The translations under genes and the position numbers were made by a program. The notes beneath the pieces were generated by a model that was not told where the DNA came from, did no database searches, and saw nothing but the letters and a program-made list of their open reading frames with translations. This document shows positions 33,637 through 34,077 of a stretch of DNA of 34,077 bases, piece after piece (within the stretch, counting starts at the first letter, position 1; every line of letters begins with the position of its first letter). Origin of the DNA: Lachnospiraceae bacterium (lineage in GTDB: Bacteria > Bacillota > Clostridia > Lachnospirales > Lachnospiraceae); contig JAGBBW010000055.1 of assembly GCA_017938285.1 (NCBI GenBank), positions 1-34,077 on the forward strand, in the 5' to 3' direction.

Positions 33637-33695
33637 AAATAAGGCGTACTGGAATCATACCACAATGAGTGATAGATTTCGATACGCCTTGTTTT
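33636..33695. terminator. Bidirectional terminator at the end of the glycan locus
   Basis: AAAATAAGGCGTA (33636-33648) pairs with TACGCCTTGTTTT (33683-33695), 13 pairs with one G-T. The T-rich arms lie on both sides, giving U-tracts in both directions. It lies between the end of the glycan genes (plus) and the Rpn-family gene (minus). Confidence 0.7.
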
Positions 33696-33747
33696 GAATT
33701 ACTTACGGATGGTTGTTTCCTATACGCCTCGTGTAAATCTCTTATTT

Positions 33748-34077
33748 TTACATTTTGCTGGAAAGTGCCAGAGCGGCTTCTAACTCAGCAATGCGGGCAT
33801 CTTTTGAATCCAGTTGTTTTTTCTGCATTTCAAGTAACTGTTCTTTTTCTTCCAGCTGCTGATTTTGGATCTCTAACTGCTGAGTCTTTTCCTCCAACTG
33901 CTGGGTCTGCTCCGCCAGCTGCCTCACCAACGTATTGTGTGTTCGTTCGCCCATTTCCCTGGCGTCACAGTGGTTGCGGACACGTTCATCTTCGGTAACA
34001 CGGTATATGGTTTTTGCTGCTTCTGCAAAAATAGGGTCCTGTTCTGCCAGCATGGAAACCTCCTTCCAGGTGGATAC
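33748..34077 (-). CDS. C-terminal part of an Rpn-family recombination-promoting nuclease/transposase-like protein (partial)
   Basis: The frame is open to the window edge on the minus strand, giving at least 109 residues; the N-terminal nuclease part lies outside. What is visible is a helical region (DPIFAEAAKTIYRVTEDERVRNHCDAREMG) and a long coiled coil of Gln/Glu-rich heptads, ending SKM. Many Lachnospiraceae Rpn (PD-(D/E)XK) proteins end in such an LAEQD..IFAEAA..DE..R segment; the family call rests on this tail only. ATG 34053 has AAGGAGG seven bases upstream, so an internal start is possible, but no stop separates it from the upstream frame. Confidence 0.6.
   Translation of the reverse strand, partial: VSTWKEVSMLAEQDPIFAEAAKTIYRVTEDERVRNHCDAREMGERTHNTLVRQLAEQTQQLEEKTQQLEIQNQQLEEKEQLLEMQKKQLDSKDARIAELEAALALSSKM

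Overview
The window looks like chromosomal DNA of an anaerobic, low-to-mid GC Clostridia, most likely a Lachnospiraceae gut bacterium. The grounds are tRNA genes without encoded CCA, strong AGGAGG-type ribosome sites, sigma-A promoters, ferredoxin-linked aromatic 2-oxoacid oxidation (IorAB), and DUF975, DUF368 and S1-domain proteins of Firmicutes type. The genus cannot be fixed from the sequence.

Layout. 1-292: tRNA-Gln (partial), tRNA-Lys and tRNA-Leu. 357-3783: housekeeping genes (DUF368 polyprenyl-phosphate transporter, aldo/keto reductase, DUF975 membrane protein, HAD phosphatase). 3833-12225: a seven-gene operon with a consensus promoter and a long terminator hairpin. It encodes an acyl-CoA synthetase, IorA, IorB, phenylacetate-CoA ligase, an ACT protein, an amidohydrolase and a Na+/solute symporter, and is best read as aromatic amino acid catabolism to aryl-acetates. 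12267-15118: an S1-domain protein (minus strand), a MATE exporter and a 75-aa protein.

15136-16453: a DUF3800 protein preceded by a short RNA unit with its own promoter, folded body and terminator, then an XRE regulator on the minus strand whose start region carries an in-frame stop. 16454-18310: a regulatory region with three copies of the 10-mer TGTTTAAAAC, a lone TnpB-family protein that lacks all three RuvC catalytic residues (like the RNA-guided repressors called TldR), and a structured intergenic RNA candidate.

18311-33407: a cell-surface polysaccharide locus. It holds three glycosyltransferases, a Wzm-type ABC permease with an unusual N-terminal outer domain and its ATPase. A strongly AT-rich variable block follows with a GT2-GT4 fusion, an acyltransferase, a DUF2142 GT-C-like protein, a GT2/DUF2304 pair resembling streptococcal GacI/GacJ, a GT4, an oxidoreductase and an EamA/SMR-like small transporter. 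The locus ends in a scar of gene remnants, a bidirectional terminator and the 3' end of an Rpn-family gene.

The most notable system is the nuclease-dead TnpB-like gene at the head of the glycan locus with a folded RNA just after it. I see no good promoter between it and the first glycosyltransferase, so it may be an RNA-guided regulator of surface glycan genes. That is inference. The sequence directly shows only the fold, the loss of the catalytic triad, and the gene order.
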